From UBA6059 sp965227155 (GTDB lineage: Bacteria; Bacteroidota; Bacteroidia; Cytophagales; Cyclobacteriaceae), in contig OZ245731.1 of assembly GCA_965227155.1 (NCBI GenBank), positions 2,108,001 through 2,172,000 on the forward strand: a stretch of 64,000 bases of DNA, in the 5' to 3' direction. Positions 44,691 to 53,268 of this stretch are shown in pieces. The translations under genes were made by a program, and so were the position numbers. Position 1 is the first letter of the stretch. The number at the start of each line of letters is the position of its first letter. The notes beneath the pieces were generated by a model. That model did not search any database. It was not told the origin of the DNA and worked only from the letters and a program-made list of their open reading frames with translations.

Positions 44691-45609
44691 GATCAGGGTA
44701 TTTGCCCCGGCCAGCATTGGAAATGTGGGCTGTGGCTTTGATGCATTGGGCCTGTGCCTTGAAAATCCGGGTGATGAGATAGAGGCTTGGGTCTCTGAGG
44801 AGCCTGGGGTGGTCATTGAAGAGATCACTGGTGATGAGGGCAAGTTGCCGCTGGTGGCTTCAGAAAACACCGCCGGCATTGCCATGCAGGCCTTTTTAAA
44901 GGAAACTGGTATAGAGAAAGGCATCAGGTTCCGGTTGCACAAGAAAATGCCTTTTGGCAGTGGACTCGGCTCCAGTGCGGCCAGTGCGGTAGCTGGAGCC
45001 TTTGCGGCCAATACCCTTTTTGGTGAACCACTTTCCCGGCGGGCACTACTTCCGGCAGCACTGGAAGGTGAAAAATTTGCTTCGGGCAGTGTCCATGCCG
45101 ACAATGTAGCGCCCGCTTTACTTGGGGGCTTGATTTTGGCACGGGGAGAGGCCCCATTCGATATTGTGGAGATCCCAACACCGAAAGAGCTGCGTATTGT
45201 GCTGGTTTATCCACACGTTTCGGTGAAAACCAGTGATGCCCGAGGGGTCATCCCAAAAGAAATACCACTATCCTCTGCTGTCCGACAATGGGGAAACACG
45301 GCTGGCCTTGTTGCCGGCATGATGTCCAATGATTTTGCCCTGATTGGTCGATCGCTGGAGGATGTAGTCATAGAACCTCATCGAGCAGGTTTGATTCCAT
45401 CCTTCGCAGATTTGAAGTTGGCCGCTATGCAGGCCGGTGCACTGGGATTTAGCATTTCGGGCAGTGGCCCAACTTGTTTTGCACTCACGTATAATACTTT
45501 TATTGCCGAGAAAATAGCGAATGCATTCGAGCAGGTGCTTTCAAAGGCCAGCATTAGCTATACCATTTATCATTCCAGGGTAAACACCTTAGGCCCTAAA
45601 ATTTTATAA
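44680..45609 (+). CDS. thrB: Homoserine kinase
   Basis: A 309-residue GHMP kinase from the ATG at 44680 (MSDKIRVFAPASIGNVGCGF), overlapping thrA by 11 bases; an upstream frame to 44590 lies within thrA and lacks family similarity. The ATP-binding motif PFGSGLGSSAASAVAGAFAA is near residues 90-109, and the C-terminal motif is SISGSGPTCFAL. It phosphorylates homoserine for threonine synthase. It ends 2 bases before thrC. Confidence 0.96.
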   Translation: MSDKIRVFAPASIGNVGCGFDALGLCLENPGDEIEAWVSEEPGVVIEEITGDEGKLPLVASENTAGIAMQAFLKETGIEKGIRFRLHKKMPFGSGLGSSAASAVAGAFAANTLFGEPLSRRALLPAALEGEKFASGSVHADNVAPALLGGLILARGEAPFDIVEIPTPKELRIVLVYPHVSVKTSDARGVIPKEIPLSSAVRQWGNTAGLVAGMMSNDFALIGRSLEDVVIEPHRAGLIPSFADLKLAAMQAGALGFSISGSGPTCFALTYNTFIAEKIANAFEQVLSKASISYTIYHSRVNTLGPKIL

Positions 45610-45611
45610 CC

Positions 45612-46922
45612 ATGATCCTATACAGTACCAATCATAAATCCCCTGAAGTTTCTTTCAAAGAAGCCGTTTTTAAAGGGTTACCAGATGATAATGGTCTCTT
45701 TATGCCTACCCAAATACCTGTATTGCCGGATGGATTTTTTAAGGAGCTGCCCAATATGGGTTTAGGTGAGATAGCTTTTGAAGTGAGCAAGGCAATGATA
45801 GGTGATGAAATAGAGGAGGGTGACCTGCAAGCTATTGTAGAGGAGGCAGTAAACTTTCCGGCACCACTCGTTCCGCTAAGCGACCGTATTCATGCATTGG
45901 AATTATTCCAGGGGCCTACCCTGGCATTCAAAGATTTTGGAGCGCGGTTCATGTCTCGGGTGATGGGTCATTTCCTGCAAAAAGAACAGCGTGAAATCAA
46001 TATATTGGTCGCCACCTCAGGTGATACCGGCAGTGCCGTAGCACAAGGGTTTTTCAATGTGCCGGGCATTAAGGTGACCATCCTTTATCCTAAAGGAAAA
46101 GTCTCTTTTGTGCAGGAACAACAGCTCACCACCAACGGCGGTAATATCACAGCACTTGAGATAGATGGTGTATTCGATGATTGTCAGCGAATGGTCAAGG
46201 AAGCCTTTCTGGATGCAGATCTCAATCAAAAGATGAACCTGTCTTCGGCCAACTCCATCAATATAGCACGCCTGCTACCGCAATCATTCTATTATTTCTA
46301 TGCCTGGGGGCAGGTTCAAAAAATGGAGCCTTCGTATGTAGTTTTCTGTACACCGAGCGGCAATTTTGGCAATTTGTGCGGTGGCCTCATGGCCTTCAGA
46401 ATGGGGTTGCCGGTTAAGAAGTTTATAGCAGCCACCAATGCCAATGCAGTAGTACCGGAATACTTGAAAACCGGCAAATTTGAACCCAGGCCTTCGGTGA
46501 AAACCTATGCCAACGCCATGGATGTGGGCAACCCAAGCAACTTCCCGAGATTACAGGCTTTGTTTGATGGTAAATATGAGGATATCGTAGCATGGGTTGA
46601 TGGTGCCAGCTATGATGATGCGCATATCTTATCGATCATCAGGGAGGTCAAAGAGCATCAGGACTACCTGTTGTGCCCGCATAGCGCGATCGGCTATGAA
46701 GCACTCAAAGCATATTTAACCGGTGAACCGGCAAGCACTAAAGGTGTATTTTTGGCCACGGCCCATCCTGCCAAATTTGGAGACATTGTAAAAAAGGCGA
46801 CCGGCACTGATGTTCAACTGCCTGATCGCCTTGAAGCTTTGGTGAACCGGGAGAAAAAAGCCATTCCGATGAAGGCTGATTTTTCCCAGTTCAAAGAATG
46901 GTTGCTACACGCTAGCCATTAG
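45612..46922 (+). CDS. thrC: Threonine synthase
   Basis: A 436-residue PLP enzyme that turns O-phosphohomoserine into threonine. Visible: the N-terminal YSTNHKSPEVSFKEAVFKGLP, the PLP-lysine site in GPTLAFKDFGARFMSRVMGH, VATSGDTGSAVAQGF, and CTPSGNFGNLCGG. It completes the thrABC operon (overlaps of 11 and gap of 2 bases). Its last 11 bases overlap the convergent lipoprotein gene on the minus strand, with no terminator in between. Confidence 0.97.
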   Translation: MILYSTNHKSPEVSFKEAVFKGLPDDNGLFMPTQIPVLPDGFFKELPNMGLGEIAFEVSKAMIGDEIEEGDLQAIVEEAVNFPAPLVPLSDRIHALELFQGPTLAFKDFGARFMSRVMGHFLQKEQREINILVATSGDTGSAVAQGFFNVPGIKVTILYPKGKVSFVQEQQLTTNGGNITALEIDGVFDDCQRMVKEAFLDADLNQKMNLSSANSINIARLLPQSFYYFYAWGQVQKMEPSYVVFCTPSGNFGNLCGGLMAFRMGLPVKKFIAATNANAVVPEYLKTGKFEPRPSVKTYANAMDVGNPSNFPRLQALFDGKYEDIVAWVDGASYDDAHILSIIREVKEHQDYLLCPHSAIGYEALKAYLTGEPASTKGVFLATAHPAKFGDIVKKATGTDVQLPDRLEALVNREKKAIPMKADFSQFKEWLLHASH

Positions 46923-47343
46923 AATCTGTAATTTCTTTGAATGCGTTTTCTATATCTTCTTTAGCATTGTTGAGATCATCTTCCACATTGCTAAAGGTAG
47001 TCTCTGCATCAGATTTTACTTTTTGCCAGTTTTCAGTAGTGGCTTCTTTTACTTTTTGTAATTCCTGATTGATTTTGGATCGCTCATCTTTCAAATCATT
47101 CAATGCAGTAGATACACTTTCTTTAGCACGCTCGCCCTCAGTTGAAATTTTCTGTTCGAGATCTGCAATTGTATTGTCGATATCTTCCCTCGTATTTTCA
47201 AGTTGATCTGCTAATTGTTTTTTCTCTTTTTGCATGGTCTCGGAGCTGATCCCTTCATTGGAAGATTCACTTTGCTCCTGAGATTGACTCGTACATCCGG
47301 TCACAACAAAAAAGGCTATTAGTATTGTTCCTATCTTTTTCAT
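46912..47343 (-). CDS. Small coiled-coil lipoprotein
   Basis: A 143-residue protein with signal peptide MKKIGTILIAFFVVTGC, a lipobox cysteine, and then an almost entirely charged coiled coil (about residues 30-140, for example QKEKKQLADQLENTREDIDN). I start at the ATG at 47343, three codons after an in-frame ATG at 47352. It should be anchored in the outer or inner membrane and project into the periplasm. No family is recognised. Its 3' end overlaps thrC by 11 bases in convergent orientation. Confidence 0.75.
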   Translation of the reverse strand: MKKIGTILIAFFVVTGCTSQSQEQSESSNEGISSETMQKEKKQLADQLENTREDIDNTIADLEQKISTEGERAKESVSTALNDLKDERSKINQELQKVKEATTENWQKVKSDAETTFSNVEDDLNNAKEDIENAFKEITDSNG

Positions 47344-47352
47344 AAAAATCAT

Positions 47353-47704
47353 TTTTTGCTGGATGTAGGTGTAAATATGGTGCCAGATGCTAATGACCGT
47401 TTTATTTGAGGTTTTTCAGCATATTACTGTGGCATTACGCCACACATTGTCCGCTAAATCCACATTTTCAGGCAAGTTGCAAGGTCCGTTGCAGGCAATT
47501 CTAATTTTGCTAACAGATGATGCTATTGATTAGAGAGCTATGCATCAAGAGTTTCCTTTGGATGAAAATATTTCAAAATTAAGTCTATAATTCCACCTTC
47601 TATTGAAAATGCTTTATTCGTCCAAATTATTTCAAATCGAGAAGGCGTAAATCCAGAGCATCCTTTCTTTCTCCATGGCTGAAATTGTAGGTTGCCAGAT
47701 GATT
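47353..47704. other. Intergenic region, only a small hairpin seen
   Basis: Between the lipoprotein and the amine oxidase genes. A hairpin TGTGGC-ATTAC-GCCACA occurs at 47428-47444; no T-run follows. No further gene, repeat or TAnnTTTG box is clear. Confidence 0.4.
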
Positions 47705-49288
47705 ATGGTAAGCCGACGCAATTTTATCCAGAAATCATCTGCTGCTGCAGGTCTTGGTTTTCTTTCGCTAAAAGCCCTCGGTTTTGTAACCGAGGCACCT
47801 CTCAAAACATTTGACCTATATTCAACTGATCGCAAGGCCCATGTAGCAATACTGGGTGCAGGTCTTGCCGGTATGACTGCCGGATGGGAGCTTAGAAAGC
47901 TGGGCTATCAAGTAACTATTTTGGAAGCGCGCAAGCGTACAGGAGGTCGGGTATGGACGGTGCGGGGTGGAGATCAGGAGAAGGAAATAGATAAGCCAAA
48001 TCAGGTTTGTGAATTTGACAAGGGGCAATATCTAAATGCAGGAGCGGCACGCATTCCACATCATCATGCTTTGACCATGCATTATTGTAAGGCATTAGGC
48101 GTGCCTTTAGAATCCTACAACAATATCAATGAAGGTGCATATTTCTACAGTGAGCATAATAAAGGCAGCCTTGCAAACAAGCCTGTGCGCATCAGGGAAA
48201 TCCATAATGACATACGGGGCTACCTGGCTGAGCTCATGCATAAATGCCTTTCAGCAGACAGTCTGGATCAGCCATTAACCTCAGAAGATCAGGAGAAAAT
48301 ATTGGAATACTTGCGGGTAGAAGGTGATCTGGATATCGATCGCCTGTACAAGGGCAGCTCAAGAAGGGGCTACCAGAATTATCCCGGTGCTGGCACCAGA
48401 GCTGGCCGGAGTGCTGATGCCTTCGCACTTTCGGATATCATTGAGTCCGGCTTTCTCGATCCATCGTTTTCAAATCTGCCTGAATACGACCTCAATCTCC
48501 AGCAGACGTTATTTCAGCCGGTCGGAGGAATGGATCAAATTAGTAAAGCATTGGAGCAACAAGTCCGTGATGATTTAGTGCTGGATGCTCAGGTGCTATC
48601 CGTGATCAATGAGGAAGAAAAAGTAGCTATATCCTATACAGAAGCCGGAAAGGAAAAAGAATTGGTTGCCGATTATTGTATCTGCACCCTGCCTCTACCT
48701 GTACTAGGCAAAGTGACCAATAACTTTAGGCCAGCTTTGCTCAGGGCTATTGATTATGTGCCTTACAATAAGACCGGTAAAATTGGCTTTCAGTTTAACC
48801 GTCGGTTTTGGGAAGAAGATGATGCAATCTATGGGGGCATCTCACGTACCAACATGGATATTACGCAAATTTTTTATCCCAATACGGATTATCAATCAGA
48901 TAAGGGAGTACTTGTCGGCTATTATAATTTCGGAGAAAAAGCGGAGCGTTTCGCAGAATTATCGTTGGCTGAGCGTGAGCAGCTTGCCTTACAGCAGGGA
49001 GCCAAAATTCACCGGCAGTACAAAGATCATTTTGAAAACAGCTTTTCGCTGGCATGGCATAAAATTCCCTATTCAGAAGGTGGCTGGGCCCAATACTCAG
49101 AGGCAGCCCGCAAGCGATTTTATCCGGAGTTGATCAAGCCTGAAGGTAGAGTCTACCTGGCCGGAGAGCATACCACTTACCTGACAGCCTGGATGGCGGG
49201 AGCGTTTGAATCCGCACGAAGGTCGGTGGATCTCATTCATGCCCGTATAAACGAATCTCAACCTCAATACGAAACTACTGAACCTTAA
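47705..49288 (+). CDS. Tat-exported flavin monoamine oxidase
   Basis: A 527-residue FAD enzyme started at the ATG at 47705, giving a twin-arginine signal (MVSRRNFIQKSSAAAGLGFL). FAD motifs: VAILGAGLAGMTAGWELRKL (about 38-57), EARKRTGGRVWTVRGG, and the C-terminal YLAGEHTTYLTAWMAGAFES. It resembles bacterial amine oxidases that oxidise amines or amino acids such as tryptophan-like substrates. The product is expected folded in the periplasm. The next gene, 3 bases on, is another Tat protein, so they probably act together outside the inner membrane. Confidence 0.88.
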   Translation: MVSRRNFIQKSSAAAGLGFLSLKALGFVTEAPLKTFDLYSTDRKAHVAILGAGLAGMTAGWELRKLGYQVTILEARKRTGGRVWTVRGGDQEKEIDKPNQVCEFDKGQYLNAGAARIPHHHALTMHYCKALGVPLESYNNINEGAYFYSEHNKGSLANKPVRIREIHNDIRGYLAELMHKCLSADSLDQPLTSEDQEKILEYLRVEGDLDIDRLYKGSSRRGYQNYPGAGTRAGRSADAFALSDIIESGFLDPSFSNLPEYDLNLQQTLFQPVGGMDQISKALEQQVRDDLVLDAQVLSVINEEEKVAISYTEAGKEKELVADYCICTLPLPVLGKVTNNFRPALLRAIDYVPYNKTGKIGFQFNRRFWEEDDAIYGGISRTNMDITQIFYPNTDYQSDKGVLVGYYNFGEKAERFAELSLAEREQLALQQGAKIHRQYKDHFENSFSLAWHKIPYSEGGWAQYSEAARKRFYPELIKPEGRVYLAGEHTTYLTAWMAGAFESARRSVDLIHARINESQPQYETTEP

Positions 49289-49291
49289 ATC

Positions 49292-50455
49292 ATGATGCAG
49301 ATGAATGTAAACAGAAGAAACTGGCTGAAAGCCGGCACCTTAATGGCCGGAGGTCTTGCCCTTGGGCAGTATCCTGCTTTCCCCAAAGCACACAAAAAAA
49401 TGCAAATTCCTGTCCTGGAAGAAGACCTGGGACAGACAAAGGAAGAAAGGCCACCGCTCAAAGCCAGGCTTTTGGCTAATGAAAACCCCTTCGGCCCTTC
49501 TGACAAAGCCAAGCAAGCTTTAATCAATGCTGTGGATGGCAGTTACCGATATGCCTTCGAGGAGTTTAAGCAGTTTAAAGAAATGATCGCTGAAAAAGAG
49601 CAGGTTACGCCCGATCATATCATGTTGGGGGCTGGTTCCTCAGAAATATTATTGGCAGGCGCTTTGGCTTACGGCACTGACGGCAAAAAAATTCTGGCAG
49701 CGGATATCACCTACATGGATCTGTTGAGGAAAGCGCAAATGCATGGTGCTGCATGGGATCAGGTGCCACTCAATGAGGATTTGGATTATGATCTGGATGC
49801 CATGATGAGCAGTCTAAGTGCACAGCATTCCCTCGTATATCTGGTTAACCCCAACAACCCGGTAGGTAAGTCTATCGATCCCTCTGCTTTAAAAGCTTTT
49901 TGCGATCAGGCTTCAGCTAAGAAACCGGTATTTATTGATGAAGCCTATATCGATTTTAAGGATGATGTAGAGCGCAATTCAATGATTCAATGTGTGAGGG
50001 AGGGTAAAAACGTGGTGGTAGCCAGAACTTTCTCTAAGCTGCATGCTTTTGCAGGTTTGCGCGTGGGTTATGCCATAGCTCAGCCCGAAACCATCGAGCT
50101 GCTCAGCAAATATGCATCCGGAGGAGGAACCATCAGCAGACCAAGTATAATGGCTGCTATGGCCAGCTACCAGGATGAGACGTTTCAGGCATACAGCAAA
50201 GAGCAAATCAATCTATCGAAAGCATATCTGTACAAAACACTGGAAGAGGCTGGTTATGACTATGTAAAATCGGATACCAATTTTGTGCTTTTCCCCTTAA
50301 AGTACATGAGTGCTGAGCGCTTTCAGGAAGAAATGTTTAAGCGAGGCGTAGGCATTCGAAAATGGTCATTCAGAGATAAAGAATGGTGCAGGGTAAGCAT
50401 TGGCACTATGGCGGAAATGAAAATATTTGGTGAGGCATTCCAACAGTTGGCTTAA
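49292..50455 (+). CDS. Tat-exported PLP aminotransferase (histidinol-phosphate aminotransferase-like)
   Basis: A 387-residue fold-type I aminotransferase related to HisC/Cobc-like enzymes, but with a Tat signal (NVNRRNWLKAGTLMAGGLAL). Conserved parts: ARLLANENPFGPSDKAKQAL, GAGSSEILLAG, NPNNPVGKSIDPSAL, IDEAYIDF and the PLP lysine in ARTFSKLHAFAGLRVGYA. Export of a PLP enzyme is unusual; folded, cofactor-loaded export fits Tat. In-frame ATGs at 49292, 49295 and 49301 are close. It begins 3 bases after the amine oxidase and ends 1 base before the Hint-domain gene; the three appear to be one operon. Confidence 0.88.
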   Translation: MMQMNVNRRNWLKAGTLMAGGLALGQYPAFPKAHKKMQIPVLEEDLGQTKEERPPLKARLLANENPFGPSDKAKQALINAVDGSYRYAFEEFKQFKEMIAEKEQVTPDHIMLGAGSSEILLAGALAYGTDGKKILAADITYMDLLRKAQMHGAAWDQVPLNEDLDYDLDAMMSSLSAQHSLVYLVNPNNPVGKSIDPSALKAFCDQASAKKPVFIDEAYIDFKDDVERNSMIQCVREGKNVVVARTFSKLHAFAGLRVGYAIAQPETIELLSKYASGGGTISRPSIMAAMASYQDETFQAYSKEQINLSKAYLYKTLEEAGYDYVKSDTNFVLFPLKYMSAERFQEEMFKRGVGIRKWSFRDKEWCRVSIGTMAEMKIFGEAFQQLA

Positions 50456-50456
50456 A

Positions 50457-51422
50457 ATGAAGAAAAAATATTTACTCCTAATTGGGGCTATCTTGGTCAT
50501 GGGATTTCGGGGGCTTGCCCAGATTGAACCCATGACTATGGAGCAATATACACTGGCTGTGGAGGCTACCATCAATGATCTGGACAAGGATACTTACCTA
50601 AAGCTTAACAACGAATTTGTACTGGATCGCTATCAGATGAAGCCTGCTTATTTCATTGCCGGTTCTGAAGGCACAAAAAACCGGGTCGACCTGTATAGCT
50701 TTATCCAAAGGCAGGATATGGAGATGTTAGGTCTTCTAATGATTTACACCAATCAAACTTCCGGCAAAGAATCCAAATTATGCCTGCCCTTAGCAGCTGA
50801 AAATGAGGTATGGGCAAAATACTATGATGACCTTAAGTATGGCAGCCAGGATGATCCGGCTTTTGGCTTTGCCATCGGCTCTGTAGTTTCCAGGGAATTG
50901 TCAAACCTGCTGAAATCAGGCGGTGAGTCGGAAGATTACTCAGTGGAGTCTTCAGATTATGACATTTGTTTTCCTGGCGACACACCGATTTTAATGGCTG
51001 ACGAATCTTCAAAGCCTATAGCAACTGTAGAGGCAGGTGATTGGGTGGCTTCAGTGAAAAATGGCCGGTTGGTTTCTTCAAAAGTTAAAAGTGTAGAATC
51101 CCATTTTGGTAGGTATCAGTTTGTCAATATCACAGTACAACCTGATGATCAGCTTTACGCCGGTGGCAGTAAAATGCTGAATCTGATTTCATTGACCGGT
51201 ACAAATAACCATCCTATTCATACTACAAGGGGTCTAGTGCCTTTGAGTAATATTAAAAGAGGGGATAAGGTTTTTCTTGAGGGTAACTCTGGTATCACCA
51301 AGGCAGAGGTTTTACAAATAAACGCCTTCACAAGGGAGTCTAAGGTTTACAATCTCAGAACAGAATCGGGTTCTTACCTGGCCAATGGTATCTGGGTTGG
51401 TGATAAATCAGAAGTTAGGTAA
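50457..51422 (+). CDS. Secreted protein with C-terminal Hint domain
   Basis: A 321-residue protein with a Sec signal (MKKKYLLLIGAILVMGFRGL-A). Residues about 25-160 are of unknown fold. From C171 the Hint (hedgehog/intein) domain reads DICFPGDTPIL, with block B TGTNNHPIHT (T249, H252) and a C-terminal YNLRTESGSYLANGIWV. The C-terminal His-Asn pair of inteins is absent (IWVGDKS), so splicing is not expected, but N-S shift cleavage before C171 could happen. It is the third gene of the amine oxidase/aminotransferase operon. Its final 8 bases overlap the convergent LOG gene. Confidence 0.82.
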   Translation: MKKKYLLLIGAILVMGFRGLAQIEPMTMEQYTLAVEATINDLDKDTYLKLNNEFVLDRYQMKPAYFIAGSEGTKNRVDLYSFIQRQDMEMLGLLMIYTNQTSGKESKLCLPLAAENEVWAKYYDDLKYGSQDDPAFGFAIGSVVSRELSNLLKSGGESEDYSVESSDYDICFPGDTPILMADESSKPIATVEAGDWVASVKNGRLVSSKVKSVESHFGRYQFVNITVQPDDQLYAGGSKMLNLISLTGTNNHPIHTTRGLVPLSNIKRGDKVFLEGNSGITKAEVLQINAFTRESKVYNLRTESGSYLANGIWVGDKSEVR

Positions 51423-51996
51423 GGTCCAGTTTAGACCAGAAGCTCTCTTTGGGTGGCTCATACAGCATCATGCGTTGGATGAGGTATTTAGGTTCGTCCT
51501 CATGAATGAGCAAATCGTAGTTGGCTGGTTTCAGAAACTCTTCATCCAACATACGGCGGAGCAGCTGGTCCAGGTTATCGTAGTACCCTTTGAGGTTGAG
51601 AACGCCTACAGGTGCAGTTATCAATTGCAGTTGTGCCCAGGTGAGGATTTCGCACAGCTCTTCGAGGGTGCCGAAACCGCCCGGCAAGGCAATGAATCCA
51701 TCTGCCAGTTCCGACATGGTCATTTTGCGCTCATGCATTGTTTTTACCAGAATGAGCTGCTTCAAGCCATCATGGGCTACCTCTTTGCGTGCAAGAAATT
51801 TTGGAATCACACCTACAACTTCACCATCATTATCGAGTACACCCTGTGCCACCTGTCCCATTAGGCCTAATTTACTACCACCAAAAATCAGCTTGATCTT
51901 CATTTCAGCCAGTAAGGCCCCGAGTTCATAAGCCTTCTCGGCATGGTAGGGATCTTTTCCCTTGCTTGATCCACAAAAGACACAGATGCTTTTCAT
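51415..51996 (-). CDS. LOG family protein (lysine decarboxylase-like, TIGR00730)
   Basis: A 193-residue protein of the LOG family, cytokinin riboside-5'-monophosphate phosphoribohydrolases. Hallmarks: the opening KSICVFCGSSKGKDPYHAEK and the PGGFGTLEEL motif (about 107-116) with ALPGG upstream. In bacteria it removes ribose-5-phosphate from modified AMP; the physiological substrate is uncertain. Its 3' end overlaps the Hint gene by 8 bases (convergent). Confidence 0.92.
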   Translation of the reverse strand: MKSICVFCGSSKGKDPYHAEKAYELGALLAEMKIKLIFGGSKLGLMGQVAQGVLDNDGEVVGVIPKFLARKEVAHDGLKQLILVKTMHERKMTMSELADGFIALPGGFGTLEELCEILTWAQLQLITAPVGVLNLKGYYDNLDQLLRRMLDEEFLKPANYDLLIHEDEPKYLIQRMMLYEPPKESFWSKLDLT

Positions 51997-52364
51997 AAGG
52001 AGAAAATTTAGTTGCCCGGTAAATCTCTGGAAAAAATATTATTGCACAAGTAAAAAATCAATGATCCCTTCAGGGGCAGGTAATTACATTATAAATAGAA
52101 ACACATTCTCTAGGAAAAGTCAGAGCAAATGTCAATGACCAAAAGCCATTCTTGAGAGATTTGGTAAGTCAATGCAATGTAAGGTGACCTCACCATCTAT
52201 GCCCGGAATTGTTTCCCCAAAATCCATTCTACCATTCCAACGTCATGGATTGTGTCCTATCCAATTACGCTATGGATTGTGTCCTCACAATCCATTCTAA
52301 CAATTTATATTAATCTGGTTTTGAACTCAAATAAACAGTATGAAGAAAAACTGTATTGGCAGGA
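51997..52364. repeat. Gap holding dispersed palindromic repeat, copy B
   Basis: No gene. At 52272-52295 lies a perfect palindrome (arms ATGGATTGTG and CACAATCCAT around TCCT). A partial copy of the same left arm, ATGGATTGTGTCCT, precedes it at 52245-52258. The orientation is reversed relative to copies A and C. The sequence left of it has no clear signal. Confidence 0.65.
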
Positions 52365-53126
52365 TTACGGAATATCATTTAAAGACCAGTCGTATTCCAT
52401 ATAATCAACAGTAGTTTTTGGATTGATTTTTACCGTGCTGTATTGATTGATGTAGGCTTCCACGCTCATGTCATCATTGAAATCCCCGCTGTACCAGCTA
52501 AAAATCTTTGAGAGTTTGGCTTCATTGTTTCCAATAACATTTTTTCGGGCATCATTGATGAAAATACGGGCCTGCTCATCCAGCTGCGCATCCAACTTAT
52601 CACCGGTGTATGCTTCTGCTCTTAGTGCCGGGCAGGAATATGAAGCACAATTCACCGCGAAATGAATGCGCGGCTCATTCCATTGCTTACGCAAGATCCC
52701 ATGCTCCAGATTATTAAGGTCATATTCCTCTCCACCGATCTTGATGAATTTGATATCCCATGGGGTATTTACAAAAGGTATTTGGATGCTACTTCCAATA
52801 TCCTTGATACTCTCTACAGGGTAATGTTGAAGGATGAGGTCTACCGTAAAAGCATTGTAAGCGTTGATCCAGTAGGCAATTTGATCGGCATCACTCCAGC
52901 TTTCAGTATTAGGCGGATTGTCGCTTAACAGCTGTAGATATGTATCCAACCTATCTTTTTCGGATTGTATGCCCTTATAGTCAACCCAGCCATCTTCTGT
53001 TACATATTTTTTGAGCAATGCATCCCATATGTCATGAGACACTACCTCAGTGGCACCATTTTCCACACTGATATTGCCGCAGCCTGCCAGTAATACCACT
53101 ACCAGTAATGTTTTCCATCGATTCAT
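52365..53126 (-). CDS. DUF547 domain lipoprotein
   Basis: A 253-residue lipoprotein from the ATG at 53126 (MNRWKTLLVVVLLAGC with lipobox LAGC). DUF547 signatures are visible: AYWINAYNAFTVDLIL, DLNNLEHGILRKQW and IHFAVNCASYSCPALRAEAY (about 160-180), followed by LDAQLDEQARIFINDA. The family is widespread and of unknown function; it has a papain-like fold by family reports. It is monocistronic, with the palindromic repeat in the gap behind its 3' end. Confidence 0.88.
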   Translation of the reverse strand: MNRWKTLLVVVLLAGCGNISVENGATEVVSHDIWDALLKKYVTEDGWVDYKGIQSEKDRLDTYLQLLSDNPPNTESWSDADQIAYWINAYNAFTVDLILQHYPVESIKDIGSSIQIPFVNTPWDIKFIKIGGEEYDLNNLEHGILRKQWNEPRIHFAVNCASYSCPALRAEAYTGDKLDAQLDEQARIFINDARKNVIGNNEAKLSKIFSWYSGDFNDDMSVEAYINQYSTVKINPKTTVDYMEYDWSLNDIP

Positions 53127-53268
53127 GATATATGCCACGATCAGTTACGCCTTTTGTTATCCTTTTATCAATTATTAGAAGGCAAATGTCATGTGGTTTA
53201 CAGACAGTTACCCGGCATGAATTTTTTATTTGCGATTCTAACCCTTTTGCGATTGGAAATCAAAGCGT

